DNA from: Archaeoglobaceae archaeon
Lineage (GTDB): Archaea > Halobacteriota > Archaeoglobi > Archaeoglobales > Archaeoglobaceae
Assembly: GCA_026988525.1 (NCBI GenBank)
Contig: JALSLC010000035.1
Span: 1-64,000, forward strand
DNA length: 64,000 bases
Reading direction: 5' to 3'
Numbering within the stretch: the stretch's first letter is position 1; each line of letters opens with the position of its first letter. The notes beneath the pieces are model-generated. The model was not told the DNA's origin, searched no databases, and saw nothing but the letters and a program-made list of their open reading frames with translations. Position numbers and translations under genes: made by a program. Positions 55,615-64,000 of the stretch are shown piece by piece.

Positions 55615-55806
55615 TTATTTTCTCTTCTTCTTTATTACTTCTTCGAGTTTCTTTTCTAATGGTTCTTCATGAGTATACGGACACATTAGGTAGTGTTCAA
55701 CTGCCTTGGCTATTGCATCCTTAGTCGCACTCTCTCCAGTCTTTTTCTTCAATTCCTCCAATACATGTTCTGGGAGGACCGTTTGGGCATGAACAATTTT
55801 GACCAT
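55615..55806 (-). CDS. DUF5371-type small protein
   Basis: A 63-residue protein: KIVHAQTVLPEHVLEEL, a TGESATKDAIAKAVEHYL helix-turn-helix-like segment, CPYTHEEPL, and a Lys-rich C-terminus. The ribbon-helix-helix-like front and basic tail hint at nucleic-acid binding. Similar short proteins are common in methanogens and Archaeoglobales, without known function. GGTGATG precedes the ATG. It is a single-gene unit. Confidence 0.75.
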   Translation of the reverse strand: MVKIVHAQTVLPEHVLEELKKKTGESATKDAIAKAVEHYLMCPYTHEEPLEKKLEEVIKKKRK

Positions 55807-55915
55807 GCTACATCACCTAACTTAATTATAGTAATGAGGTGTATTTAAGCTTTACTCATAATAATGATGTTGAAAATTGTTTAGTTTAACTGTTCATTAA
55901 TTTTACAATAAATCA

Positions 55916-57271
55916 TTAAAAATTTAAAACTCTTTTAACGTAGTTCTTTACATTTTCAATCTTTAGCTCTATTGTACCTAAGTATTTTTCTGGATTTAAA
56001 AGTTCTTTTATTTCTTCCTTGCTTAACATACTCGAAATCATAGGGTTTTCCAATAAAGCTTCTTCAAAATCTTTACTTTCAGAATAAACTTTCATTGCCG
56101 CCTCTCTCACAAGTTCATGAGCTTTTTGTCTATTCAATCCTTTTCTTGTTAAAGCAACCATTATGGCTTCACTTAAATTCACTTTTCCAACTTTATCAAG
56201 ATTTTCTCTTGCTTTTGCTTCGTTTACCTCAAGTTTTTCAATAACTTTAATCATCTTAGTTAGTATGTGATCGGTTAGAACTGTAGATTCTACGAGAGTT
56301 ATTCTCTCTGCAGAAGAATTGGTTAGATCTCTTTCCTCCCAAAGAATAGAACTCTGTCTTTGTGGTTCATCAAATCCTCTTACTACCCTTGCCAATCCAC
56401 AGATATTTTCACAATCAATGGGGTTTCTTTTATGGGGCATGGTAGAACTACCAACTTGTTTTTCTCCGAAACTTTCCATTACTTCAGATACTTCTGCTCT
56501 CTGCAAAATTCTTATGTTTGTAGCTATTTTTTCGAGTGTTGCTGAAAGATTTGAAAGAAAAGAAATATACTCGCAATAATGATCCCTTGGAATTATTTGA
56601 GAAGATATCAAAGCTGGTTTAAGACCTAAGATTTTCATGACTTCTCTCTCAATATCTATACCATCCCTACCAAATGCAGCTTGTGATCCCACAGCACCGC
56701 TCATTTGACCCACAATCAATCTCGGTTTTAATTCTCTCAATCTCTCTATGTATCTCGCTATTTCTGCCGCCCAAAGAGCAAATCTAAAGCCATAAGTTGT
56801 GGGAAGAGCTGCCTGACCGTGGGTTCTCCCTAAGCAAATTGTTTTTTTATATCGCTCAGCTTTAAGAATTAAGTGTTCTGCAAGTTTTTTTAGTTTTCTT
56901 TCAAGTATTTCAATAGAATCTCTTAGCTGTGTAGCAGTAGCTGTATCAATTATGTCATTTGATGTTGCACCAAAGTGTACCCATCTTGCTGCTTCCGGAC
57001 TTACTTTTTCAACTTCTTCAGATATTGCTTTAACTAATGCCATAACATCGTGCTTTATCTCTGCTTCTATTTCTTTTACTCTCTCTACAGTTACTTTTTC
57101 TGCTGCTTTTTCAGCTTTTTCTACCTCACTTTCACTTAAATATCCTTTTTTGGCAAGAGCTTTTAAAAGTGCAATTTCTACGGCAATCATTCTTTTTATT
57201 TTTGAGTTTTCGCTCCATATAGATTTCATTTCTTTTGTGCCGTATCTGTAATCTATTGGATGAATTATCAA
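55916..57271 (-). CDS. purB: Adenylosuccinate lyase
   Basis: About 451 residues from TTG 57271, five bases after GAGGAGGTG; GTG 57277 abuts that site. The family signature SSTMPHKRNPIDCENI lies at about 285-300, with HFGATSNDIIDTA and GRTHGQAALPTTYG for substrate binding. It removes fumarate from SAICAR and adenylosuccinate. It overlaps or abuts the upstream pgiA stop (TGA 57274-57276), so the pair is co-translated. PurC of the same pathway is encoded at 37.1-38.1 kb. Confidence 0.96.
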   Translation of the reverse strand: MIIHPIDYRYGTKEMKSIWSENSKIKRMIAVEIALLKALAKKGYLSESEVEKAEKAAEKVTVERVKEIEAEIKHDVMALVKAISEEVEKVSPEAARWVHFGATSNDIIDTATATQLRDSIEILERKLKKLAEHLILKAERYKKTICLGRTHGQAALPTTYGFRFALWAAEIARYIERLRELKPRLIVGQMSGAVGSQAAFGRDGIDIEREVMKILGLKPALISSQIIPRDHYCEYISFLSNLSATLEKIATNIRILQRAEVSEVMESFGEKQVGSSTMPHKRNPIDCENICGLARVVRGFDEPQRQSSILWEERDLTNSSAERITLVESTVLTDHILTKMIKVIEKLEVNEAKARENLDKVGKVNLSEAIMVALTRKGLNRQKAHELVREAAMKVYSESKDFEEALLENPMISSMLSKEEIKELLNPEKYLGTIELKIENVKNYVKRVLNF

Positions 57272-57273
57272 TG

Positions 57274-57984
57274 TCACACCTCCTCAAAAACATCGTATTC
57301 AACACATTCAGGATTAACTAAGAATTCAAGATTTTCTAAATTTTCTATTAGAGAATACATACTTTCTTTTTTGGAAATACCAAGCCAGTCTGGAATGATT
57401 GGTTTTACAATTCTGATGTTTGGAGATTTGTAGTTTTCGTTTTTTATCCATCCCTTTTCAGTATAGTAATAGCAAGCTCCTCTTAATTTTGAAAAAGGAT
57501 CATAAATAGAAGAAAAGGACCTACATACCCAATTAGCCATTTTTAATGTTTTATCAGATGGATTTATTGTTACATGTCCATAGTCCGGAGGAATTATGAC
57601 TTTATCACCATCCTTAGCGTAAACGGCTAAAACATCAACTATCTCAGAATCTCTTGCACCTCTCTTTTGCAAAAGGAAAATAGCCTCCCCTTCAAGAACT
57701 TCATATATTTCTGGATAACTTACTTTATTTTTCTTCGGATGATAGTGCCCAAAAGTCTTTATAAACTCAATTCCAATTTTTGCAGGGGGAATTACAGTTA
57801 TATCATATCTCAAATCAAATTTCCTTATTATTTCCCCCTCTTCTTCGTTTTTATATAGATCTCTGTACATGTAGTAAGCTGGAAAATTCTCATCTATTGG
57901 CGTCATTAAAACTGGTTTTAAATCGGCAACCATCCTAACATCGGGTTTTTTTTCAATGTTTCCAAACTTAATCGTAGGATACAT
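57274..57984 (-). CDS. pgiA: Cupin-type glucose-6-phosphate isomerase
   Basis: A 236-residue archaeal cPGI. The cupin metal motif is GHYHP (two His), EIYEVLEGEAIFLL (Glu), and the later H in DYGHVTINPSDK. It interconverts glucose and fructose 6-phosphate with a bound metal; the same enzyme type is known from Archaeoglobus and Thermococcales. The C-terminal extension (about 190-236) is a little longer than the core. It ends exactly where purB begins. Confidence 0.94.
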   Translation of the reverse strand: MYPTIKFGNIEKKPDVRMVADLKPVLMTPIDENFPAYYMYRDLYKNEEEGEIIRKFDLRYDITVIPPAKIGIEFIKTFGHYHPKKNKVSYPEIYEVLEGEAIFLLQKRGARDSEIVDVLAVYAKDGDKVIIPPDYGHVTINPSDKTLKMANWVCRSFSSIYDPFSKLRGACYYYTEKGWIKNENYKSPNIRIVKPIIPDWLGISKKESMYSLIENLENLEFLVNPECVEYDVFEEV

Positions 57985-58117
57985 AAAATAGTATTTGTTT
58001 TAAAAAGTAAAAAACGTTGTTGCTTAAGCTTATGGTAGTTAGCACTTAGACACTGCGTGTAGTCATCAGCGAAGAAAAAATAAATAATAAATAATAAAGT
58101 TTAATATTTTGTATCCA

Positions 58118-59203
58118 ATGAATATTAATAGTTATTCACAACACTACTGTCGGTATTATCTACTAAAAATTGAGGAGTTGAAAGTTCACTTAAAAACCGA
58201 ATTTGGAGTCGTTAGGGCTGTGGATGGAGTGAGCTTCGAAGTTGAAAGGGGAGAGAAGTTCACGCTAATAGGGGAGAGCGGTAGCGGGAAATCAGTTTTA
58301 GCCCAATCAATTCTCAGACTCCTCCCCAAGAACGCCCACGTGAGCGGTAGAATAATATTCGAGGGCAGAAATCTGCTTGAACTTGGGGAGGAGGAGATGA
58401 GGAGGATAAGGGGGAGGAAGATAGCCTGGATTCCTCAGAGCCAGAGTTCTCTAAATCCCGTTCTTACCGTCGGATTACAGTGTGCGGAACCGGTTATGGA
58501 GCACTTCAAAACTGACAAAAAATCAGCTCTGCTGAAGGTTGCAAGGATGTTCGAGTTCTTCGGAATGGGAAGAGGTAGGATCTCCGACTACCCCCACCAG
58601 TTCAGCGGTGGGATGAGGCAGAGGGTTCTCGTAGCAATGGGAATCTCGGCTGATCCGGAATTTCTCATAGCTGACGAACCGACTAAGGGATTGGATGCCT
58701 CTAAGAGGAAGAACATAGCGGAGCTGTTCGAGAAAATCGACAAAACCATGCTTATAATAACTCACGACTTGGAATTCGCGGAACGGGTTTCCGACAGAAT
58801 CGCTGTTATGTATTGCGGGGAAGTGGTGGAAATATCTCCGGCGAAAGAGTTCTTCAGGGAACCTCTCCATCCATATTCCAAGGGTTTGCTCGAATCCCTT
58901 CCTTCGAGGGGATTAAAGCCTATAAGAGGATTTCAGCCGAGCATGATAAACCCTCCAAGTGGTTGCCGTTTTAGGGAGAGGTGCGAGTTCGCTAAAAAGA
59001 TATGCGAAAGAGCTCCGCCGGAATCGATCGTGGATGGAAGGATCGTGAGGTGCTGGATGTATGCTTACGAGGAGGGGGTTCGTAAAGTTGGTAGCTTTGG
59101 GTTCCGCAAGCCTTCTGTTGGGCTGTGCCAAAAAGGAAACACCCGTCGTAACTCCAACCGAAACTCCGGTAAAAACCGCAACTCCAACGGAATACAAGGC
59201 TGA
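58118..59203 (+). CDS. Peptide/nickel ABC transporter ATPase (DppD/OppD/NikD type)
   Basis: About 361 residues from ATG 58118 (TTG 58109 also open). Walker A GESGSGKS (52-59), signature FSGGMRQRV, Walker B FLIADEPT and switch IITHD are intact, as is the oligopeptide C-terminal cysteine region GCRFRERCEFAKKIC. From about residue 316 the frame runs 143 bases into the binding-protein gene and encodes a Ser/Arg/Asn-rich tail of no family. The normal stop may have been lost. The first 14 residues lie in AT-rich DNA unlike the rest. The usual second ATPase (DppF) is absent. Confidence 0.85.
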   Translation: MNINSYSQHYCRYYLLKIEELKVHLKTEFGVVRAVDGVSFEVERGEKFTLIGESGSGKSVLAQSILRLLPKNAHVSGRIIFEGRNLLELGEEEMRRIRGRKIAWIPQSQSSLNPVLTVGLQCAEPVMEHFKTDKKSALLKVARMFEFFGMGRGRISDYPHQFSGGMRQRVLVAMGISADPEFLIADEPTKGLDASKRKNIAELFEKIDKTMLIITHDLEFAERVSDRIAVMYCGEVVEISPAKEFFREPLHPYSKGLLESLPSRGLKPIRGFQPSMINPPSGCRFRERCEFAKKICERAPPESIVDGRIVRCWMYAYEEGVRKVGSFGFRKPSVGLCQKGNTRRNSNRNSGKNRNSNGIQG

Positions 59204-60668
59204 ATTCGTCTTGGGATACGGGAGAGATCACAGGCTTAAGGGTGGAAAGTGGGGTATAGGATTCTTTCCCAAGATACACGTTTTGGAGAGGCTCGTCGAA
59301 TACGACTTGAAGAACGACTAATACATACCTTATTTGGCAAAGAGATGGGAGATCGAAAAGGACGGCAAAATAATAACGTTCGAACTGAATAAGGGAATAA
59401 AGTTCTCCGACGGCACGGAACTTAAGGCGGATGCGGTGAAATTTACGGTGGAGTGGCTCGCAAAGAATCATCCCCTCGGGCAGGAGACTTTTGAAAGTGC
59501 TGAAGTGGTCGATGACTACACGGTATCGATAAAATACAAGGAGGAGGGGTTCTTCAACTTGGCTAAGATGGCCGAATTCCACATGAGCATAATGTCGCCG
59601 AAATCGGTTAAGCCCGAGGGGGATCCGAAAGGAAATTTCGTGTGGCCGATAGGATCCGGCTGTTTTAAGGCGGTAGACTATAAGGAGGAGCAATACGCCA
59701 TATACGAACCCAACCCATACTGGTTCGAGAGATTCGGATTGAAGCCGAAGTTCAGGAGATTTGTGGTCAAGTTCATAAAGGACGAAGACACGAGGGTTAT
59801 GGCACTAAAGGGCGGGCAGGTCGATGCTATTTCCGACTTCATCCACGGAGGTAGCGACTACACACCGAGAAACCAGTTGAGCGTCTTGGAAAGTATGGGT
59901 TTCAAGGTTTTCAAGAGGAACATACCTCTAACTTGGATAATAGCATTCAACTACAAAAAGGAGCCTTTCAACGACGTAAAGCTGAGGAAGGCGGTAGATT
60001 TGGCTATAAACAGAGATGACGTTATCAAGATATTCGATAAGCAGGTTCTTCCAGCAAAGACCCTGTTCATTGAAGATGCTCCGGGAATAAAGGAGGCGAA
60101 AGCTCAGGGAGTTATATACGAGTTCAAGCCCGATGAGGCGAAGAGGATCGTGGAGGAGAACGGATACAAAGGTTTGAGCGTGGACATGATCGTCGATAAG
60201 AATCAGAGCGATCAGATTCTCGTTGCCCAGTTAATCCAGCAGAAACTGAGGGATATTGGAATAAACGTTAAATTGGAGATTCTCGAAACCGGAGCATACA
60301 GACAGAGGAGAGATGCCGGAGAATACGATATGAGGCTCTACTACATAGGGGGAACGGACAGAAGGTTCTACCTTAGAATGTTCTGGAGGTTCTATCCCGG
60401 GCAGAAGTGGAGCGCATACGTGAGCGATAGGACAGGAGAGCTCTGCAAGAAGATACTGAAGGAGTTCGATGAGAAGAAGAGGAAACAGTATCTTGTTGAA
60501 TTCTACAAGGCCATTCACGACGAACACGGAGTTGTGCCACTCTACTTCGACATAATGACCGCAGTAACTGCGAAGAATGTCGTGGCCGATTACTACCACG
60601 TCTTCCACTATCCCAACGGAATCCCGTTCGGAGAGCCCCTCTTCTACTACGTAGGAGTGAGGGCATGA
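59061..60668 (+). pseudogene. Family 5 peptide/nickel-binding protein interrupted by an in-frame TAA
   Basis: The gene starts with a Tat-type lipoprotein signal, TRRGFVKL followed by lipobox LLGC (about residues 3-22) and a Thr/Pro linker. At 59319-59321 a TAA stops the frame after DLKND; the same frame continues at once with YIPYLAKRWEIEKDGKII, the expected family sequence. The remaining 448 codons are intact to 60668 and include GIKFSDGTELKADAVKF, GSGCFKAVDY and KLRKAVDLAINRDDV. One base change explains the damage. The final sense codons overlap the permease start by four bases. A sequencing error is the main alternative. Confidence 0.85.
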
Positions 60669-61600
60669 AGAAATACCTGATCAGGAGAGTACTTCAAATA
60701 TTTCCCACACTTTTTGGAGTTTCTCTTCTATCCTTTTCCCTCCTATACCTCTTTCCCGGCGATCCTGCGGAGTTCGTCGCTCAAATTAGATACGGGGTTG
60801 AACCTTCTCCTCAGATAGTGGAGGAGGTAAGAAGGGAGTTGGGATTGGACGAGCCCTTTCTAATTCACTACTTCCACTGGCTTACGCACGTTCTCAGGGG
60901 GGATTTCGGCGTATCTTGGACTGAGGGAGAACCGGTTTCGAAGCTGATAATGCAGAGATTGCCGGCTTCAGCTGAGCTGTTCTTCACAACTTTTGCCATA
61001 TCCGTCGCTTTCGCCATGATTTTGGGAGTTATATCGGCGGTTCGTAAGGATAAGGCTATAGATCACTTCTGCAGGATATTCTCTCTTTTGGGAATAAGCA
61101 TTCCAAGTTTCTGGCTCGGACTGATTCTGATATGGATATTCTCCGTCCAATTGCATCTCCTCCCGGCTTTCGGATACGGGGGAATAGAACATCTAATTCT
61201 GCCCGTTCTAACTTGGAGCTTCTCCTTCATGGCGATAAAGACGAGGTTCGTGAGGAGCTGTCTGCTCGAAGCTTTATCGCAGGATTACGTGGTAGTCGCC
61301 AAAGCTAAGGGTTTGAGGGAGAGAGTCATAGTTTTCAGGCATGCTCTGAGGAACGCTCTGATTCCCATAATAACATACTTCTCCCTCTCGATCCACCACC
61401 TGATAATAGGTTCGATAATGGTCGAAGTCGTCTTCTCTTGGCCCGGCTTGGGTTCTTTACTCGTCGAATCGGTATTCAAGAGGGACTTTCCAGTAGTTCA
61501 GGCTTTGGTGCTCATTTCGGGAGTCGTGTTCGTCATAGTCAACCTGATCGTGGATCTGCTCTACGCGATTATAGATCCACGAATAAGATTCGGTGATTGA
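60665..61600 (+). CDS. ABC transporter permease, DppB/OppB type
   Basis: A 311-residue permease with the DppB N-terminus YLIRRVLQIFPTLFGVSLLSF, six helices, and the coupling loop KAKGLRERVIVFRHALRNALIP (EAA motif) near 210-230. Reading frame is intact. The start overlaps the binding-protein stop (ATGA). It should form a heterodimer with the next permease. Confidence 0.94.
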   Translation: MKKYLIRRVLQIFPTLFGVSLLSFSLLYLFPGDPAEFVAQIRYGVEPSPQIVEEVRRELGLDEPFLIHYFHWLTHVLRGDFGVSWTEGEPVSKLIMQRLPASAELFFTTFAISVAFAMILGVISAVRKDKAIDHFCRIFSLLGISIPSFWLGLILIWIFSVQLHLLPAFGYGGIEHLILPVLTWSFSFMAIKTRFVRSCLLEALSQDYVVVAKAKGLRERVIVFRHALRNALIPIITYFSLSIHHLIIGSIMVEVVFSWPGLGSLLVESVFKRDFPVVQALVLISGVVFVIVNLIVDLLYAIIDPRIRFGD

Positions 61601-61601
61601 C

Positions 61602-62453
61602 ATGGAAGTCGTCGCGTTCAGAATGGGAATATTCAGGAATACTCTCTGCACTCTGGGATTGGGGATAATAGTTTTCATAGCCTTGATGGGTTTGCTTGCT
61701 CCGATAATAGCTGGGGATCCCTACAAGACGAACATGAGCGAAAGGCTAAAGCCTCCAAGCCTTAAGCATCTCTTTGGAACGGATCAGCTCGGCAGAGACG
61801 TTTATTCGAGGATAGTATGGGGGGCAAGGACTACTCTACTCGTAGCTCTGACAATCTCTATTATTTCGATGACGGTAGGCTGTCTTTTGGGAGCTATAGC
61901 CGGATACTTCGGCGGGATTGTTGACGATGTCATCGGAAGAATAATAGACACGTTTTTGGCTATTCCCGAACTCGTTTTTAACATAGCTTTGGTCGGAATC
62001 TTCTGCGTGGCATACGGAACATCGATCTGGAACGTCATTTTGGCAGTTGTTGTTACGAACTGGGTCAGCTACGCGAGGGTTATGAGGAGCATAGTTCTAT
62101 CGCTGAAGGAAAGGGAGTTCGTGATATGCGAGAAGGCTTTGGGGGCCGGGGATTGGTATATATTACTAAGGCACGTCATTCCGAACGCGTTGGGTCCGAT
62201 AATAGTTCTGGCAACGCTGAATATGGGAAACGTCATCATGACCATTTCGAGCCTGGGGTTCTTGGGATTGGGAGTTCAGCCTCCCACACCCGAATGGGGT
62301 CAGATGATAAACGCGGGAAAGAACTACATAACAACAGCCCCATGGCTAACGTTCTTCCCCGGCCTATTCATAGCTCTCTCCGTTTTGGGGTTCAACTTGT
62401 TGGGCGAAGGATTGCAGGAGGTCATGGGAAAAACTAAAGCTGTATTGGAGTGA
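61602..62453 (+). CDS. ABC transporter permease, DppC/OppC type
   Basis: About 283 residues from ATG 61602, just after the DppB stop. The family front LKHLFGTDQLGRDVYSRIVWGARTTL and the EAA loop EKALGAGDWYILLRHVIPNALGP are present, as is FLGLGVQPPTPEWGQMI near the end. The frame is intact. It is the last gene of the GC-richer block; normal AT-rich sequence resumes directly after it. Confidence 0.94.
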   Translation: MEVVAFRMGIFRNTLCTLGLGIIVFIALMGLLAPIIAGDPYKTNMSERLKPPSLKHLFGTDQLGRDVYSRIVWGARTTLLVALTISIISMTVGCLLGAIAGYFGGIVDDVIGRIIDTFLAIPELVFNIALVGIFCVAYGTSIWNVILAVVVTNWVSYARVMRSIVLSLKEREFVICEKALGAGDWYILLRHVIPNALGPIIVLATLNMGNVIMTISSLGFLGLGVQPPTPEWGQMINAGKNYITTAPWLTFFPGLFIALSVLGFNLLGEGLQEVMGKTKAVLE

Positions 62454-62516
62454 TTTCCAACTTATTTTAATACATCTTTAAAAAGAGATTTATATTAATT
62501 TGTCAATTTAACGTAC

Positions 62517-62747
62517 ATGGTTATAGGTGTAACAATGGTAAATGTATCCCCGGGCAAGGAAAAGGATGTTTATATGGCTATAAAAGATATGAAGAACGTT
62601 AGGGAAATATACCATGTTTTTGGAGAGTTCGATTTTGTTGTGATAATTCAAGCAAACAGCCTTTCCGAGCTGAATAGCACAGTTGACGAAATAAGAGGTA
62701 TTGAAGGAGTGACAAGAACTCAAACTGTAGTTGGTGCAGAAATTTAA
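62517..62747 (+). CDS. Stand-alone Lrp/AsnC effector (RAM) domain protein
   Basis: A 76-residue alpha-beta protein equal to the ligand-binding half of Lrp/AsnC regulators: VIGVTMVNVSPGKEKDVYMAI, VREIYHVFGEFDFVVII and GVTRTQTVVG. There is no DNA-binding helix-turn-helix. Such single-domain proteins can bind amino acids and may associate with full-length regulators. It precedes top6B by ten bases and may share its transcript. Confidence 0.9.
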   Translation: MVIGVTMVNVSPGKEKDVYMAIKDMKNVREIYHVFGEFDFVVIIQANSLSELNSTVDEIRGIEGVTRTQTVVGAEI

Positions 62748-62757
62748 GGGATAGCAA

Positions 62758-64000
62758 ATGAAAGAAGTAGCAGAAGAGCTTGCAAAAAAACAAAAAGAAA
62801 TTAGCATAGCTGAATTCTTTGAAAAAAATAAACATATTCTTGGTTACTCAAATCCTTCAAAAGCTATAATAACTTGTGTTAGGGAGGCAATAGACAATAG
62901 CTTAGATGCTTGTGAGGAGGCCGGTATTCTCCCAGATATATTTGTAAAAATAGACAAAATCAACTCTAAGTTCTATCGCGTTACAGTAGAAGATAACGGT
63001 CCCGGTATAGTTGAAGAGCAAATACCCAAAGTATTTGGAAAACTTCTCTATGGTTCAAGATTTCATGCTATAAGACAGAGTAGAGGACAACAAGGAATAG
63101 GAATTTCCGCAGCTGTACTATATGCACAATTAACAAGTGGAAAACCAGCAAAAATAATATCTAAAATTAGTCCCGAAAAAAAAGCCATTAAAATTGAGCT
63201 GTTCATTAATACTCGAAAAAATGAACCGGAAATAGTAAGTAGAGAAGAAATAGACTGGTATTTGTCAAGAGGGACAAGAATAGAACTTGAATTAGCTGGA
63301 AATTATGTAAGGGAAAGAAAGCAAAGCGTTTACGAGTACATAAGAGAAACTTCTGTCGTTAATCCACATGCAAAAATAACATTCGTTGAACCGGATGGTA
63401 CAATTCATGAATTTCCAAGAGTTGTTGAAGAATTACCAAAAATACCTAAGGAGATAAAACCTCACCCCCACGGAATAGAGCTTGGATTACTTATGAATAT
63501 GCTAAAAACAACCAAAGCAAGAGATCTTAAAAGCTTTCTAAAACAGGAATTTGTTAGAATTGGAGAAAAAACAGCAAAATCAGTTATAGAGAAAGCAAAG
63601 TTGGATGCTAACCTTGATCCAAGAAGTATGAGTAGAGAAGAAGCTATATCCTTACTTGAAGCGTTTATGCAAACAGACTTTCTTCCTCCTCCAACTGATT
63701 GCCTATCACCAATTGGAGAAAGAAACATAGTAAAAAGCCTTCAAGAAGGGTTTAGACCTGAATTCGTATATGCAATCACCAGAAAACCAAAAGTTTACTC
63801 AGGTCATCCATTTTTGGTGGAAGTTGGAATAGGTTATGGCGGTGAAATTTCAGAAGATAAAACGTCAATACTGAGATATGCAAATAAAATACCTCTGTTA
63901 TACCAACAAGGTGGTTGTGCATTAACTAAAGCTGTTATGAGTGTAAAATGGAAAAATTATGGACTTCAACAAAGTAAAGACAGTTTGCCAAACAGAACAA
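62758..64000 (+). CDS. top6B: DNA topoisomerase VI subunit B, 5' part (cut by window end)
   Basis: The first 414 codons are present, without a stop, to the window edge. The GHKL ATPase shows [12 protein letters not shown] (N-box, about 41-52), EDNGPGI (78-84), [11 protein letters not shown] (108-118) and the transducer domain begins near residue 230. The complete protein is usually 500-600 residues, so roughly three-quarters is seen. With Top6A it relaxes supercoils by double-strand passage. ATG 62758 follows AAGGGATAG. Confidence 0.95.
   Translation, partial: MKEVAEELAKKQKEISIAEFFEKNKHILGYSNPSKAIITCVREAIDNSLDACEEAGILPDIFVKIDKINSKFYRVTVEDNGPGIVEEQIPKVFGKLLYGSRFHAIRQSRGQQGIGISAAVLYAQLTSGKPAKIISKISPEKKAIKIELFINTRKNEPEIVSREEIDWYLSRGTRIELELAGNYVRERKQSVYEYIRETSVVNPHAKITFVEPDGTIHEFPRVVEELPKIPKEIKPHPHGIELGLLMNMLKTTKARDLKSFLKQEFVRIGEKTAKSVIEKAKLDANLDPRSMSREEAISLLEAFMQTDFLPPPTDCLSPIGERNIVKSLQEGFRPEFVYAITRKPKVYSGHPFLVEVGIGYGGEISEDKTSILRYANKIPLLYQQGGCALTKAVMSVKWKNYGLQQSKDSLPNRT

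Larger units (their letters stand above)
58160..62455. other. GC-richer transporter block, probably acquired DNA
   Basis: From about 58160 to the dppC stop the DNA uses GC-rich synonymous codons (AGG, GAG, AAG, CTC, TTC), while all flanking genes use AT-rich ones (AGA, GAA, AAA, TTA). The change is abrupt on both sides. It contains one ATPase, a broken binding protein and two permeases. No IS ends, direct repeats or integrase were found at the edges. Confidence 0.7.

Noticed and set aside
59319-59321. Recoding of the stop as selenocysteine or pyrrolysine
   Set aside because: The codon is TAA; selenocysteine needs TGA and pyrrolysine TAG.
58992-59693. 233-codon minus-strand frame opposite the ATPase and binding protein
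   Set aside because: Antisense shadow in GC-richer DNA; it has no family motif and crosses two genes that are clearly coding on the plus strand.
59334-60668. Separate binding-protein gene starting with ATG-less MAKRW at 59334
   Set aside because: It is the same frame as 59061 and continues the family sequence immediately after the TAA; no ribosome site or signal peptide is present, so it is the distal part of one gene.
62126-62437. 103-codon second-frame ORF inside dppC
   Set aside because: Out-of-frame shadow of a clearly conserved permease.

Overview
The window is archaeal and most likely from the Archaeoglobales (inference, fairly sure). Archaeal signs are Rpo7 and Spt4/RpoE2, ribosomal proteins S24e and S27ae, Kae1, FEN1, topoisomerase VI subunit B, archaeosine TGT plus ArcS, PINA, a cupin-type glucose-6-phosphate isomerase and GTP-dependent dephospho-CoA kinase. 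Narrowing to Archaeoglobales rests on formylmethanofuran:tetrahydromethanopterin formyltransferase beside CcmE/CcmF cytochrome c maturation, and on an hsp20 promoter with a perfect CTAAC-N5-GTTAG operator, the heat-shock (HSR1) motif known from Archaeoglobus fulgidus. Most of the DNA is strongly AT-rich with compact, often overlapping operons. The block at about 58.16-62.45 kb is clearly GC-richer and looks acquired.

Layout. 0-2.1 kb is a small accessory patch: a very hydrophobic small peptide gene, a 3-TM protein and a SpoIIM/DUF95 membrane protein without a normal start codon, then an AF2212-like/VapC toxin-antitoxin pair, ending at the 3' side of a tRNA-Arg gene. 2.1-3.5 kb is an iron-control unit (FeoA plus DtxR-type repressor behind a near-consensus DtxR operator). 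3.5-10.4 kb is housekeeping: nicotinamidase, 6-phospho-3-hexuloisomerase, a crotonase-fold protein, FEN1 and the conserved Rpo7-Spt4-DPCK-S24e-S27e-Kae1 cluster. 10.4-16.3 kb is a type IV pilus-like secretion unit (GspE-type ATPase, double TadC-like membrane protein) facing a 784-residue pilin-anchored surface protein; a paralogous surface protein lies at 27.8-29.4 kb. 16.4-22.3 kb holds two CBS proteins, an RNA ligase, MazG, a TrkA-N/DHH fusion and an FKBP. 22.3-27.7 kb holds ccmF-ccmE and tgtA-arcS. 29.4-46.7 kb includes a Clp-fold membrane protease, the heat-shock hsp20 unit, carB, a propeller-ftr-moaC-purC-carA operon, a YeiH-type transporter next to a PAS/DUF835/HTH membrane regulator, and PINA-hisI. 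46.7-58 kb includes MetE-type methionine synthase, MarC, a membrane-anchored PLD protein, an S2P protease, the three-gene homocysteine operon (DUF39-CBS, NIL-ferredoxin, UPF0280), purB and pgiA.

58.1-62.5 kb is the GC-richer Dpp/Opp/Nik ABC transporter block. Its binding protein is broken by an in-frame TAA, only one of the usual two ATPases is present, and that ATPase runs 143 nt into the next gene. After it come a stand-alone Lrp/AsnC effector domain and the 5' part of top6B, cut by the window end.

How genes fit together: UPF0280, NIL-ferredoxin and DUF39 make homocysteine, which the MetE-type enzyme can methylate; PHI and cupin PGI serve hexose/ribose phosphate interconversion; ftr belongs to the C1 pathway; CcmE/F supply c-type cytochromes; and the ATPase/TadC pair probably assembles the pilin-like surface proteins. 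No IS element or CRISPR array was seen, and no gene-free stretch exceeds about 150 bases.
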